Source of the DNA: Brucella pituitosa
Lineage (GTDB): Bacteria; Pseudomonadota; Alphaproteobacteria; Rhizobiales; Rhizobiaceae
DNA: 39,383 nucleotides
Direction of reading: 5' to 3'
Assembly (NCBI RefSeq): GCF_003049685.1
Contig: NZ_PYSY02000004.1
Coordinates: forward strand, 1-39,383
Shown: positions 16,394 through 25,796 of the stretch, piece after piece
Layout of the letters: each line of letters begins with the position of its first letter
Numbering within the stretch: position 1 is the stretch's first letter
Position numbers and translations under genes: made by a program
Notes under the pieces: generated by a model
Database searches by the model: none
What the model was told of the DNA's origin: nothing
The model's input: the letters and a program-made list of their open reading frames with translations, nothing else

Positions 16394-16430
16394 TGAGTTG
16401 AGAAGGGCGCACGAGTTGCCACGCAACTCA
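16394..16430 (-). other. Origin of transfer (oriT) candidate with RSF1010/Ti-type nic site
   Basis: On the minus strand a perfect 7-bp inverted repeat, GAGTTGC-GTG-GCAACTC (16413-16429), is followed at once by GTGCGCCCTTCTC. TGCGCCCT is the nic-core shared by RSF1010-like and Ti-like (MOBQ) origins, also with an inverted repeat on the 5' side. It lies in the divergent traD-traA intergenic region, 58 bases before traA. The exact nick would be expected after GCGCCCT. The other bases of 16222-16487 hold no gene. Confidence 0.65.
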
Positions 16431-16487
16431 GCGCGCCACCGGCTTGGGGCTGGCGGAGAAAGTGAAACGGTAACGGAGCGATCGGCG

Positions 16488-19400
16488 TTGGCGATCTACC
16501 ATTTGAGCATGAAGCCAGTTTCGCGGGCGAGCGGCCGTAGCGCCGTCGCCTCTATGGCTTATCGTGCCGGGGAAGCTGACCAACGAGCGCGACGGGATCA
16601 CGCATGACTACACGGCCAAGCAGGGCGTGGAACATGCGGAGATCGTCTTGCCCGAGCCGGATGCCGGCACCATGGGCGTTAACGTCGATTGGGCGCGGGA
16701 TCGTTCGACCTTGTGGAACGCCGCCGAGTTTGCCGAGAAGCGGAAAGACGCCCGCGTTGCCCGCGAGTTTGAAATCGCCTTGCCGCATGAGCTTTCGGCC
16801 GAAGAGCGCTTAGAGGCAACGCGGGAGTTCGCGCAAGAGTTGGCGAACCGATATGGCGCAGCGTTGGATTTCGCGATCCATTCGCCGCACGACGCCAGCG
16901 ACGTTCGCAATCACCACGCCCATGTGATGATGACGACGCGGCAGGTGACGGAGGACGGTCTAGGCGACAAGACCTATCTTGAGCGCGAAAACAAATGGCT
17001 GTTGGCGCACGACCTGCCGACGACCGACATGCAGCTTCGCGACATTCGCCAGCGGTGGGAGGGGATCGCCAACGAGCGGCTGGCGATGGCCGGTCTTGAT
17101 ATTCGCATCGACCATCGTTCGCACATGGAGCGCGGGCTAGAGATCGCGCCGACCGAGCATATGGGTGTCCATGCCTCGCAGATGGAGCGGCGCGGCCTCG
17201 ACGTGTCGCGGTCGCGGCTGGACGAGGATGCGGCCCGGCGCAATGCCGAGCTGATCCGCGAGAAGCCGGAACAGGTTCTTACGATCATCACCGGCGAAAA
17301 GAGCGTGTTCGACCGGCGCGACGTTGCGCGGGCGCTGCATCGCTACATCAACGACGACCCGCAGGAGTTTAGAAACGCCTTTGCGAAGGTGATGGCCTCG
17401 CCGGCGCTGGTGGAGTTGCAGCCCGAGCGCGCCCACGTAGTGGGGGACCATGCAACGGGCGAGATCGAGCTTGCCCGCTATTCGACCCGCGAAATGGTCG
17501 AGATCGAATCCGGCATGATCGAGAGCGCGCAGCGGATGCACGGCGCGTATGGTCATGGCGTCGATCGCCGGCATGTCAGCCAAGCCATAGAGCGGCAGGA
17601 CGCCGCCATTCAGCGCAGCGCCGGCGATGCTTCCGCCCGGCTGTCCGACGAGCAGCGCCGGGCGATCGAGCATATCACCGGGCCGGAGCGGATTTCCGCT
17701 GTTGTCGGTTATGCCGGCGCTGGCAAGTCCACCATGCTCGCGGCGGCGCGCGAGGCGTGGGAGGCCGAGGGCTATCAGGTCCACGGCGCGGCCTTGTCGG
17801 GGAAGGCGGCCGAGGGCTTGGAGGAAAGTTCCGGCATCCAGAGCCGCACCCTCGCGTCGTGGTCCCGCGGTTGGGACAACGACCGGCATCCGCTTGGCCG
17901 CGGCGACGTGTTCGTGATCGACGAGGCCGGCATGGTCGGGAGCCGCCAGCTCGCCCGCTTCGTTGGTGAGGCCGAGGCGCGCGGGGCGAAGATCGTCCTT
18001 GTAGGCGACCATGAGCAGCTACAGGCGATCGGGGCCGGCGCACCGTTCCGGGCGATCACGGAGGAAATCGGCCATGCCGAGCTTTCCGAGATACGCCGGC
18101 AGCGCGTGGACTGGCAGCGGGAGGCGTCGGTTGACTTCGCCACGCACCGGACGGCCGAGGGGCTGGCGGTCTATCGGGATCATGGCAATATCAGCTTTGC
18201 CGAGACGGGCGAGGACGCGCGCGGCCAGATCGTGCGCGATTACCTTGCCGACCGCGACGAGCGTCCGGACGGCACCCGGGTTGCGATGGCGCATCGCCGG
18301 GCCGATGTTCGGGCCATCAATGACGCGATCCGGACGGAGCTACAGGACCGGGGCGAGCTGGCGCGCGGGGAAGACGCCGGCGCGCTGACCTTCCAGACCA
18401 ATGACGGAAAGCGGGAGTTCGCACCGGGCGACCGCATCGTATTCTTGGAAAACAGCCGCGACCTTGGCGTGAAAAACGGGATGCTAGGCACCGTCGAGCA
18501 TGTCGAGGCCGGCCGACCGGGTGCCGGCCCCATGATCGTCGTGCAGCTCGACGGCCGGGGCGGCGATAGCGTCAGCGTCCCGATGGGCGATTATCAGGCG
18601 ATCGACCACGGCTATGCAACGACGATTCACAAAAATCAGGGCGCAACGGTCGATCGGGCCTATGTGATGGCGTCAGGAACGATGGACCGGCATCTAACCT
18701 ATGTTGCCATGACCCGGCATCGTGACGGGGTGCAGCTTTATGTGGCGCAGGACGAGTTCACCAATGCCGGCCGGCTGGTCGAGCATGGGGCCGCGCCGTT
18801 CGAGCACAAGGAAGGCAACAGCCAGAGCTATTTCGTGACGCTGGAAAATGACAAGGGCGAGCGCCGCACCCTATGGGGCGTCGATCTTGAGCGCGCCATG
18901 AAGGCTGCGAAGCAGGCGCCAGAGATCGGGGAGAAGATCGGCCTTCAGCATATGGGTTCCATGCCCGTCACCTTGCCGGATGGCACCGAGACGCACCGCA
19001 ATACATGGAAGGCTCAGGACGCCGGCGAGCTGGCCTATAGCCAGCTAGAGCGCCGCCTATCCCGGTCGGGCGTGAAGGAAACGACGCTCGATTATACCCG
19101 CGACTTTGCCGAGCGGCGCGGGATAGCGGAGCAAATGGCCATCCGCAGCGAGATGGAGATTCCGCGCGAGCAGCTTTCCCAGGAGCGGGCCGAGCTGCGT
19201 CAGGACAGGGACTCGACGGCCGAACACCCTGCCGAACGGGAGCGCATTGAGGACCGCGCGCCGAGATCCTCGCAAAAAACTTGGTGCAGATCTCGCGCAG
19301 GATCTTCATGCGGATCCTCGCGAGGATCTCGCCGCCGATCGGCAGCAGCACCGCAATCCGTTCGAGGGTCTGAAACTTGGGCGCGGCGTGGCCGCCGAGC

Positions 19401-20159
19401 AGCCCGAGCAGGGCCGCGCCGGCGAGGACGGGCCGCAGCAGGCCGAAAAACAGCGGGGCGGCATGTTCGCCGGCCTCAAGCTCAATGCGCGTTCTTCGCC
19501 CCCCTCAGGAGCGTAGCGAGCGGCCGGAAAGGGAAGGGAGCTTGCGGCCGGCGCCGGCGCAAGATCGGCTTGCCGAGCGGGCGCGGCGGCAGTCGCCGCT
19601 TGAGGCGGCCGTTGACCGTTATGTGCGGGCCTATCAGTCGGTTGACCAGCACCGGCGCGAGGGCCTGCCGGTCCTCGACATGCAGCGGCAGGAAATGCGC
19701 GGGGCCGGGCAGCAGCTCGACCAGGTGCGCGACGGTATGAACGAGCTGATGCGCTCGACCCTGCAAAACGACCCGCAGACGGCGCGCGCCATGACCGAGC
19801 TTTCCGGCCGGGACCGTGTCGCCCATGTCATTGAGGGGATGAAGCGCGAAAACGCCGCGCTGCAAGACCCTAATGTCAGGGCCGAGCGGTTCGTGAACCG
19901 CTGGCAGGAGCTACAGGGCCAGCATCAGCAGCTTCGCGGCTGGCAGCACGACGAGGCGCGCGGCAAGGTCGAAGGCCAGATGGATGGCCTGACCAAGAGC
20001 CTAGAGCGTGACCCGCAGGTAGAGTCCATCCTGCGCAATCGCAGTCGGGAGCTTGGAATCGGGCATGAACTTCACCGGGAGCAGACCGTTGCCCGCGCGC
20101 TGCAAGAGGAAATGACACGCGGCCAGCGCCTCAGCCGGGGCCATGGCATCGAAATGTAG
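16488..20159 (+). pseudogene. traA: TraA relaxase-helicase (MOBQ/Ti type), three frame breaks, probably errors
   Basis: Conjugative relaxase fused to a RecD-like helicase, about 1223 residues after correction. It nicks oriT and unwinds the transferred strand. The start is a TTG at 16488 (MAIYHLSMKPVSRASGRSAV in the family), with GGAG before it. A missing A near 16570 breaks AGEKLTNERDG. The N-terminal relaxase has the Tyr in AYRAGE and the metal-binding RNHHAHVMMTTR. The helicase has Walker A GYAGAGKST near residue 410, Walker B VFVIDEAGM, and the UvrD-like TIHKNQGATV and YVAMTRHRDG. Two more breaks near 19260 and 19493 separate the C-terminal coiled, Gln-rich tail ending RGHGIEM at 20159. 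All three sit at short runs. No type IV secretion genes are present, so the plasmid appears mobilizable only. Confidence 0.85.
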
Positions 20160-20171
20160 GCAGGAGAGAGC

Positions 20172-20927
20172 ATGGCGGAGCTGGACGACGACAGGGAAGG
20201 ATTGCCCGAAGCACTGGACGAGGACGCCGGCGATCCGGCCGCCGCCTTCGACGCGCTACGGCAGACCGTGGAAGGTCTTGCCGGCGACCTCACGCGGGAG
20301 ATGACCACCATACGCAAGGGTGTGGAAGCCGCCTTTGAGGAATTTGACCGGCAGGGGCCGGCGCAGGATTACAAGCCGGAGCTGGCTCAGATCGTGCAGC
20401 AACTCGCCCATGTTGCGGAGCGCCTGCACGGCGTCGAGCAGTCGCCCATTCTCCGGCAGGGTGCGCAGCATTATGCGGCCGCGCTCGAGCGTAGCGGCGA
20501 GGGCCTGGTGAGGACCGCCGTGCAGCAGCTCGAGCGCCAGGCGGCCGACCTCGAGCGCGCCGGCCGGAACCTCGGCGCCTACACGAAAAGCGCCTACGAC
20601 CGGAAAAGTCAGGATTTCCGCATGTGGATGGCCGGCCTTATCGGGCTGTTCGTCGGCATATTCCTGATTTTGCTGTTGCCGCGCTTCCTGCCCTTCTCGG
20701 CCGACAGCCATGTTGCGGCGCTCGTCATAGGTCAGGACCGATGGAACGCTGGCGTCACCATGATGCGGGTGGCCGATCCTCGAAGCTGGCGCAGCGTGGC
20801 CGATTCCTCGCAGCTCGTGCGAGGCAATGCCGAGGCGATCGGCCAATGCGCCGAGGCCGCGCGCATGGCCGACGTGGATCAGCGATGCACCATTATCGTG
20901 AAAGCACCCGTCAGGCAGCAAAACTAA
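20172..20927 (+). CDS. DUF6118-type membrane protein downstream of traA
   Basis: 251 residues, start ATG with GGAGAG upstream, 12 bases after traA. Acidic N-terminus, a long helical region to about residue 145 (probable coiled coil with QLERQAADLERAGRNLG), one membrane helix near 153-172 (WMAGLIGLFVGIFLILLLP), then a C-terminal domain with two Cys. Genes of this kind follow traA on many alphaproteobacterial plasmids and are annotated DUF6118; the role is unknown. Co-transcription with traA suggests an envelope-linked role in transfer or plasmid fitness. Confidence 0.7.
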   Translation: MAELDDDREGLPEALDEDAGDPAAAFDALRQTVEGLAGDLTREMTTIRKGVEAAFEEFDRQGPAQDYKPELAQIVQQLAHVAERLHGVEQSPILRQGAQHYAAALERSGEGLVRTAVQQLERQAADLERAGRNLGAYTKSAYDRKSQDFRMWMAGLIGLFVGIFLILLLPRFLPFSADSHVAALVIGQDRWNAGVTMMRVADPRSWRSVADSSQLVRGNAEAIGQCAEAARMADVDQRCTIIVKAPVRQQN

Positions 20928-20934
20928 AGGAAGG

Positions 20935-21200
20935 ATTGGAAAGCCTAAATCATCATCAAGAATCTCTTCAGACGGAGCAGGTCAAATCTATTTCGGCACG
21001 GACGTGCTGGCCGCAATAATCGCCTTGTTTGTTCCGGGAATGACCGCGCTGGAAAGCGCCGTAAATCAGGCGCTTGCTTTGATGCTTCGTCACCTTCCTA
21101 CAGGTTCCCCTTGCCGATCCTCGTTGCCATCCTCGTTCAGTTCCTGCCGGCCGATCCGATGTTGTGCCTTGGCGCCCTGTTCGCTGACGCCCTGCATTGA
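20935..21200 (+). pseudogene. Small hydrophobic ORF after the DUF6118-type gene (frameshifted)
   Basis: The frame reads KSSSRISSDGAGQIYFGTDV and then two hydrophobic stretches (LAAIIALFVPGMTAL; PILVAILVQFLPADPML), ending at the TGA at 21198-21200. One C is missing in a run near 21110, and no proper start codon is seen although AAAGGAAGG precedes it; one lost base near 20943 would create an ATG. It is probably the last gene of the traA transcript. Family unknown. Confidence 0.4.
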
Positions 21201-21242
21201 CTACGTTGTGACGTTCTCGCATTTGGGGCGTGCGGATGCGCG

Positions 21243-21332
21243 GCTAGAGCACGTCCGGGTATCGATGAATCGATTGTGATGTGACGCGCTGGCCGATTTT
21301 TGCTTCAACATCCGCTTTGACGGAGGTTGGTT
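21243..21332. other. Probable left end region of the IS630 remnant
   Basis: Non-coding stretch with the palindrome ATCGATGAATCGAT and GCACGTCCGG, directly before the transposase fragment. It may hold the terminal repeat of the insertion sequence. The element's right end is not present, so the boundary cannot be proved. Confidence 0.35.
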
Positions 21333-21605
21333 ATTGCCAGAGCACTCGGCGAAGATTTGCGGTTGCGTGTCTTGAAAGCTGCGGGTGAAGGGGCATCGGC
21401 CGGCAGGCGGCATCTCGATTTGGCGTTGGAGTATCGAGCGCGATCCGCTGGATCGCACGGGCGAAGATCGGCGAACTGACACCGCGACCCCAAGGGCGAC
21501 GGCGCGGCTCGCGCCTCGACGGATATGCAGACTTCATCATCGGGATGATCGAGAAACGCAAGGACATCACGTTAAACGAGATGGTCGAGCGCCTCGATAG
21601 CGGAC
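21333..21605 (+). pseudogene. IS630-family transposase, N-terminal remnant
   Basis: ARALGEDLRLRVLKAAGEGA, then after a frame change near 21404 AASRFGVGVSSAIRWIARAK, GELTPRPQGRRRGSRLD and KRKDITLNEMVERL. This is the helix-turn-helix N-terminal part of an IS630-type transposase. It ends abruptly at a hairpin (CGGACCC/GGGTCCG, 21601-21621); the catalytic DDE part is missing. It marks the border between backbone and catabolic region. Confidence 0.75.
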
Positions 21606-21939
21606 CCCCGCTTCGGGTCCGATCTACGCCAGCCAAAGACCGAGCGAGGCAAACCAGCCAATCATTGCTTCCGGCCAATTTGTGACCTCGGCTTCGCGAA
21701 TCGTCTTGCCGCTTGCTTAGACAATGCAAATGTCTCGAGTATTCCAATGACACGTTGATCCCCGCATAATGGTCATGTCTCCTCGACGTTTGTAGCGGGC
21801 CAGTCCCCGGCTCCGTTCACACCATCGGTGTGGGGAACGACCGCTGTCTCGCCAAGCACTCCGCAATCTGCAAGCAGCCCCGCCGACCGATAGCAGATAG
21901 AAGAACGGCCCACGAAGGGCCATTGAAAAATTATGCCCG
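21606..21939. other. No gene; hairpin downstream of the permease
   Basis: No supportable frame. GGCCC/GGGCC at 21906-21910 and 21916-21920 forms a stem directly after the permease stop, read into GTTCTTCT on the minus strand, a modest terminator for the nic operon. Near 21810-21840 a lone palindromic block (TTCACACCATCGGTGTGGGG) resembles a type I-E CRISPR repeat but stands alone. Confidence 0.4.
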
Positions 21940-23244
21940 TCAATGGAGGATAGGCTTGCATTGTGCTTCGCTTCGATGTCGGATGCTCAGTAGCTGATAG
22001 GCGATGAGCGCCGCGAAAGTGGCCGTTCCGATACCGCCGAGCGCGAAACTACCGATATTGAGCGTAAAATTTCCCGACCCAAAGACTAGGGTGATGCCAA
22101 CGGTAAACAGGTTGCGCGGTTCCGAGAAATCGACACGGTTATCGACCCAGAGTCTGATCATTGCCGCAGCGATAAGGCCGAAAACGGCCACGGCCAAGCC
22201 GCCCAGGACCGGTGCGGGAATGGTGCGCAGCAACGCCCCGAACTTCGGCGAGAATCCAAGCCCGATCGCCACGAGCGCAGCGACTACGAAGACCAGGGTG
22301 GAGAAGACCCGCGTCACCGCCATCACGCCCATGTTCTCTACATAGGTCGTCACGCCCGTTCCGCCGCCCGACCCCGAAACCATCGTGGCAATGCCGTCGC
22401 CAAGAAAGCCTCTGCCGATAAAGCGGTCCATATTCTGCCCAGTCATTGCGCCGATAGCCTTGATGTGGCCGAGGTTCTCCGCGATCAGGATAAACGCCAC
22501 CGGTGCGATCAGGACCATCGCTTCGGGAGCGAACTCGGGACTGCGGAATGCAGGCACGCCCAACCACGGCGCCTGCGAAAGCTCCGAAAGATCGACCGGC
22601 GGCAGTAGCCCCATGCCGTTACCCATTACCAGAACCGCCACATAGCCGATCACGATGCCGACCAGGATCGACACACGCCTCAGCGCCAACGGGCCGAAGG
22701 TGGAAATCATCGCGACGGAGAAGAGCGTCAGCAGTGCCACGATCACATGAGGCCCCGTGCCCTGCGTTCCCTGCACCGCCACGGGCGCAAGATTGAGCCC
22801 TATGGCAGCACCGATGGCACCCGTGACGGCCGGCGGCATCAGCCGCTCGATCCAGCCGGTTCCGGTAACCATCACCACCACGCCGATCAGGGCATAAAGC
22901 GCTCCGGCTGCGATGATGCCGCCAAGGGCCGGCCCGATATCCGGGTTGGGACCTGTCCCCGCGTATCCCGTCACGGCGATCACCACGGCAATGAAGGAGA
23001 AGGACGATCCAAGATAACTGGGCACCCGCCCCGCCGTGCAGATGAAGAAGATCAACGTGCCGATGCCCGAAAACAGGATCGCCAGATTGGGATCGAACCC
23101 CATCAGCAACGGCCCGAGGATCGTCGAACCCGACATGGCCACAAGATGCTGTATGCCCATCGGAATGGTCGCCGCCCATGGTAGGCGCTGCTCGGGCAGG
23201 ACTGTCTCGGTTCGGGCCATCGGCCAGCGCGGAAAATAACTCAT
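21940..23244 (-). CDS. NCS2-family (uracil/xanthine-type) permease
   Basis: A 434-residue inner-membrane protein with about 14 hydrophobic segments. MGIQHLVAMSGSTILGPLL near residue 30, the conserved Glu in FILIAENLGHIKAIGAMTGQ and the GSGGGTGVTTYVENMGVMAV segment identify the UraA/RutG branch of NCS2 proton symporters for nucleobases. Its ATG overlaps the nicF stop (ATGA) with GGAGG in front, so it is translationally coupled to the pathway. Inferred substrate: a hydroxypyridine or cyclic amide resembling uracil, perhaps 2,5-dihydroxypyridine or its precursor. This differs from the major-facilitator NicT and from nucleobase scavenging, which the context does not support. Confidence 0.85.
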   Translation of the reverse strand: MSYFPRWPMARTETVLPEQRLPWAATIPMGIQHLVAMSGSTILGPLLMGFDPNLAILFSGIGTLIFFICTAGRVPSYLGSSFSFIAVVIAVTGYAGTGPNPDIGPALGGIIAAGALYALIGVVVMVTGTGWIERLMPPAVTGAIGAAIGLNLAPVAVQGTQGTGPHVIVALLTLFSVAMISTFGPLALRRVSILVGIVIGYVAVLVMGNGMGLLPPVDLSELSQAPWLGVPAFRSPEFAPEAMVLIAPVAFILIAENLGHIKAIGAMTGQNMDRFIGRGFLGDGIATMVSGSGGGTGVTTYVENMGVMAVTRVFSTLVFVVAALVAIGLGFSPKFGALLRTIPAPVLGGLAVAVFGLIAAAMIRLWVDNRVDFSEPRNLFTVGITLVFGSGNFTLNIGSFALGGIGTATFAALIAYQLLSIRHRSEAQCKPILH

Positions 23245-23894
23245 GATCTACCTCCCTGGGCCTCGGCTTTGCCAGTAAGCCCGCCTAACCATTGCAGCAC
23301 ATCCGCGGCATCGGTCACGTCCGCATACTTTTGATGCATGTCGTAGAGATTTGCCTCGTGAGGCGCTGCAGCGCGATCGGCACAGCAATCGCGCGGAACG
23401 AGCACGTTGAAGCCTGATTGCACTGCATCGACGACACTTGCGCGCACACAGCCCGAAGTGGTCGCGCCGGTGACGATGAGCGTGTCCACCCCCGGCCCCG
23501 TCAGCATTGCCGCAAGGCCGGTTCCGAAAAAGGCGGAAGCCCCCTTCTTGACAATCACCGCGTCCGCAGGATCGGAACCGGTCGCCGCATCGATCTCGAC
23601 CAGCCGCGACCCCTCGATAAGAGCGGCCATTCCCGCAGCCTTTCTGAGCCAGGGCAGCTTGTCGATCTCGCCGGAGTGATAAGCAATCGTGGTGTAGACG
23701 ACCGGAAATCCGGCAGCGCGTGCGGCATCGGTGATGCGCCGGGTCTGGGTGATCTCTGCCGTCATGTCCGCTGCGGTGGGATAGGCCGTATCCGTGAAGC
23801 CATAGGTAAAGTCCACCACTAGGACAGCCGGTCTTCGCCCACGTGGAACGGCTTGGCCAAAGCCCGCTGCCGCATAGAGCATGTCTTGCGTCAT
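23241..23894 (-). CDS. nicF: Maleamate amidohydrolase NicF
   Basis: Isochorismatase-fold cysteine hydrolase that converts maleamate to maleate and ammonia. I chose the start MTQDMLYAAA (complement at 23892-23894), which has AGGGG upstream, over an in-frame ATG 19 codons earlier that lies across the hairpin. With it the protein has 217 residues. Asp28 (VLVVDF), Lys116 (VKKGAS) and Cys149 (TTSGCVRAS) form the triad, each one less than Asp29, Lys117 and Cys150 recalled for P. putida NicF. It is fourth in the nicE-D-X-F-permease operon. A terminator-like hairpin lies in front of it. Confidence 0.88.
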   Translation of the reverse strand: MTQDMLYAAAGFGQAVPRGRRPAVLVVDFTYGFTDTAYPTAADMTAEITQTRRITDAARAAGFPVVYTTIAYHSGEIDKLPWLRKAAGMAALIEGSRLVEIDAATGSDPADAVIVKKGASAFFGTGLAAMLTGPGVDTLIVTGATTSGCVRASVVDAVQSGFNVLVPRDCCADRAAAPHEANLYDMHQKYADVTDAADVLQWLGGLTGKAEAQGGRS

Positions 23895-23908
23895 TCTTTT
23901 TCCCCTTG

Positions 23909-23937
23909 AAAAAAACGGCGGCCCCGAAAGAGCCGCC
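23909..23937 (-). terminator. Intrinsic terminator-like hairpin between nicX and nicF
   Basis: On the minus strand GGCGGC...GCCGCC (arms at 23932-23937 and 23917-23922) is followed after one base by seven T (23909-23915). It is the best terminator shape in the window, yet it stands inside the operon 11 bases after the nicX stop. Partial termination would lower nicF and permease relative to nicX. Confidence 0.7.
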
Positions 23938-23947
23938 ATCCTGAAAA

Positions 23948-24979
23948 TCAATTTCGCTTCATCTGGATTTCCTTGACGACGATATCACCGTCAATCACCA
24001 CCGGTACGTCATCTAGAAAAAGCGAGCAGCCCCGCATCGGAATGTCGAGGTGGCAGGCCGTATCGTTCGGGCCTCCCAGCTCATTGTTGGGACCGGTCGA
24101 GAACATCACATTCCCGTAGAAGCTGCGGGGTTCCATGCCCATTCCGCCGGGAAACTCTCCCGGAACCATGCGATGCCACTTGGCCTGCGGGTTCATGCCC
24201 CAACCGACATGGCTCATGCCCTTGCCGCGCTCGTCGTTGAAGTCTGCCATATACGACTTCACCAGTTCCGTATCGAGCCCACCCCGGATATCGCTGATCC
24301 AGCCCTTCTCGATGGTGTAGATGATTGGCTCGCGCACATAGATATTCTGCGGCAGCAGGATATCCCCCGGTGCAACGACGATCTGCCCGTCAACGCCATC
24401 GTCGTCCCCACCGGTGAAGACAAAGCCGGACGGCCAGTGATCCCAGCGCCCAGGTGTGTCGTTGCAGGCATATTCCGCCATTGTGGGATAGGTGTTGAGC
24501 TTATAGGTGACATCCGTGCCATGCGGCGAGGTGATCCGCATCACCTTGGCCTTTTCCAGCATCTCGGCGGCGATCTCCACCTTCTCGCGTAGCTCGGGAT
24601 AAGGCAGCATCCGAGCAAGAAGCTCGGGCGGTTCCACTGCCGTGAGAATACGCGTTCCGGCAGCCTGGATCGCGAACTGCTCCGGCGAGAACAAAAGGAA
24701 CACGCAGTCGATCAGCATGTCGCAGTTCTTCAAGGCCTCGACGGCATCCGGCAGCCCTGCAAGGCCAGTTACGCCGACATTCCAGCCTCCGGTTGGCAGG
24801 GGAGGCGGCAGGCGCATGTGATACATTCTCGCTCCGAGCCTTTGACCCGCCGCCATGAAGGCGTCGGCATAATCGAGGCGGTCGTTGCCCTGTGTCAGCA
24901 CGACGAGCTTCTCGCCCTCGTGAACACCGGACATCTTGAGCTGATGCAGGCAGATTTCAGTGAAACTCGCGTGATCCAT
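23948..24979 (-). CDS. nicX: 2,5-dihydroxypyridine 5,6-dioxygenase NicX
   Basis: A 343-residue Fe(II) extradiol-type ring-cleaving dioxygenase that opens 2,5-dihydroxypyridine to N-formylmaleamate. The metal ligands are visible as His257 (GMSHVGWG), His310 and Asp312 (ACHLDIP). They lie exactly eight residues before His265, His318 and Asp320 recalled for P. putida NicX. The fold is the leucyl-aminopeptidase-like type unique to this enzyme group. The start ATG is 27 bases after the nicD stop. It is the committed step of this operon and fixes 2,5-dihydroxypyridine as the pathway intermediate. Confidence 0.93.
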   Translation of the reverse strand: MDHASFTEICLHQLKMSGVHEGEKLVVLTQGNDRLDYADAFMAAGQRLGARMYHMRLPPPLPTGGWNVGVTGLAGLPDAVEALKNCDMLIDCVFLLFSPEQFAIQAAGTRILTAVEPPELLARMLPYPELREKVEIAAEMLEKAKVMRITSPHGTDVTYKLNTYPTMAEYACNDTPGRWDHWPSGFVFTGGDDDGVDGQIVVAPGDILLPQNIYVREPIIYTIEKGWISDIRGGLDTELVKSYMADFNDERGKGMSHVGWGMNPQAKWHRMVPGEFPGGMGMEPRSFYGNVMFSTGPNNELGGPNDTACHLDIPMRGCSLFLDDVPVVIDGDIVVKEIQMKRN

Positions 24980-25006
24980 CGGATCGCTCCTATTTTGGTC
25001 TGTCGT

Positions 25007-25786
25007 TTAGTCGGCTCGGAAGTCCATGACGGCTGCAAGAAAACCCTCCAGGTCATCCCAGGGGATCATATGGCCGGCGCCGTCCACGCGGCGCGTTTCG
25101 AGATGAGGCATTAGCTCACGGAGTTCCGCCACATCCTCGGGCAGAATCACCGTGGCGCCGCCGGCAATCACCAGCCGCGCCGGCAACTGGATCTTCCGCA
25201 TGTCGGCGTGAATGTCATCCGTGGCAAAGCCATCGAAGGCAATGCGAATAGCGCCCCATTGGCAGGTGTGCAGCCATTCGGCGCGCAGCGCCACCTGCTC
25301 GTCTGTCCAGGTCGGGCAAAAGACCCGCATCTCCTCAATGCCGCAGCCCTTCTGGGCAAGCCGGATCGAATCTCCATACCAGGCCCAGTTCGCGGGATAA
25401 GGCCGCCTGTTCGGTCCCGACATGGGCGGATCGACGAGAACGAGGCCGCCAATCGGACCGGGATTGCGGGCGGCGGCACGGATCGCAATTCGAGCGCCCA
25501 TGGAATGGCCAAGAAGGATGGGCTTCTCCATACCTTCGGCCAGGGCAATCGCATCTTCCGCCATGGCATCGAGCGTATAATCGAGATCGCCGGCCTCGCT
25601 CAGGCCGCGTCCGCGCACGTCGAGCACATGTATGTCGAAATGCTCTGAAAGCCGCTCGGCCACAAACCCCCAGGTAATTGCGGGCGAGGTGATACCGGGA
25701 ATGAGCAGCATGGCTGGCCCCTTCCCCGGATAGTGAAGCAGATGCTGGCGGATGCCATTGGCATGAACATTGTAGCCGCGTGCCAT
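25007..25786 (-). CDS. nicD: N-formylmaleamate deformylase NicD
   Basis: A 259-residue alpha/beta hydrolase that removes formate from N-formylmaleamate, giving maleamate. The start MARGYNVHANG (complement 25784-25786) has AAGGGA upstream and lies ten bases behind nicE; longer in-frame extensions overlap nicE and are not used. The nucleophile is Ser95 (GHSMG), with Asp119 (LVDPP) and His239 (GAGHMIP). All three are offset by six from Ser101, Asp125 and His245 recalled for P. putida NicD, which makes the assignment firm. Confidence 0.9.
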   Translation of the reverse strand: MARGYNVHANGIRQHLLHYPGKGPAMLLIPGITSPAITWGFVAERLSEHFDIHVLDVRGRGLSEAGDLDYTLDAMAEDAIALAEGMEKPILLGHSMGARIAIRAAARNPGPIGGLVLVDPPMSGPNRRPYPANWAWYGDSIRLAQKGCGIEEMRVFCPTWTDEQVALRAEWLHTCQWGAIRIAFDGFATDDIHADMRKIQLPARLVIAGGATVILPEDVAELRELMPHLETRRVDGAGHMIPWDDLEGFLAAVMDFRAD

Positions 25787-25796
25787 CTGAGTCCCT

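Noticed and set aside
17137..18012. A 291-codon minus-strand open frame inside traA
   Set aside because: It is antisense to the conserved helicase part of TraA and is a typical GC-rich shadow frame with no recognisable domain.
21385..21600. A 71-codon plus-strand frame as an independent gene
   Set aside because: It overlaps the IS630 transposase remnant in another frame; the transposase reading explains the sequence.
21800..21850. Palindromic block TTCACACCATCGGTGTGGGG plus a GCGGGGATCAACG block 61 bases away, as in a type I-E CRISPR unit
   Set aside because: The two blocks match each other at only about half of the positions, there is no third unit and no cas gene. At most a decayed relic.
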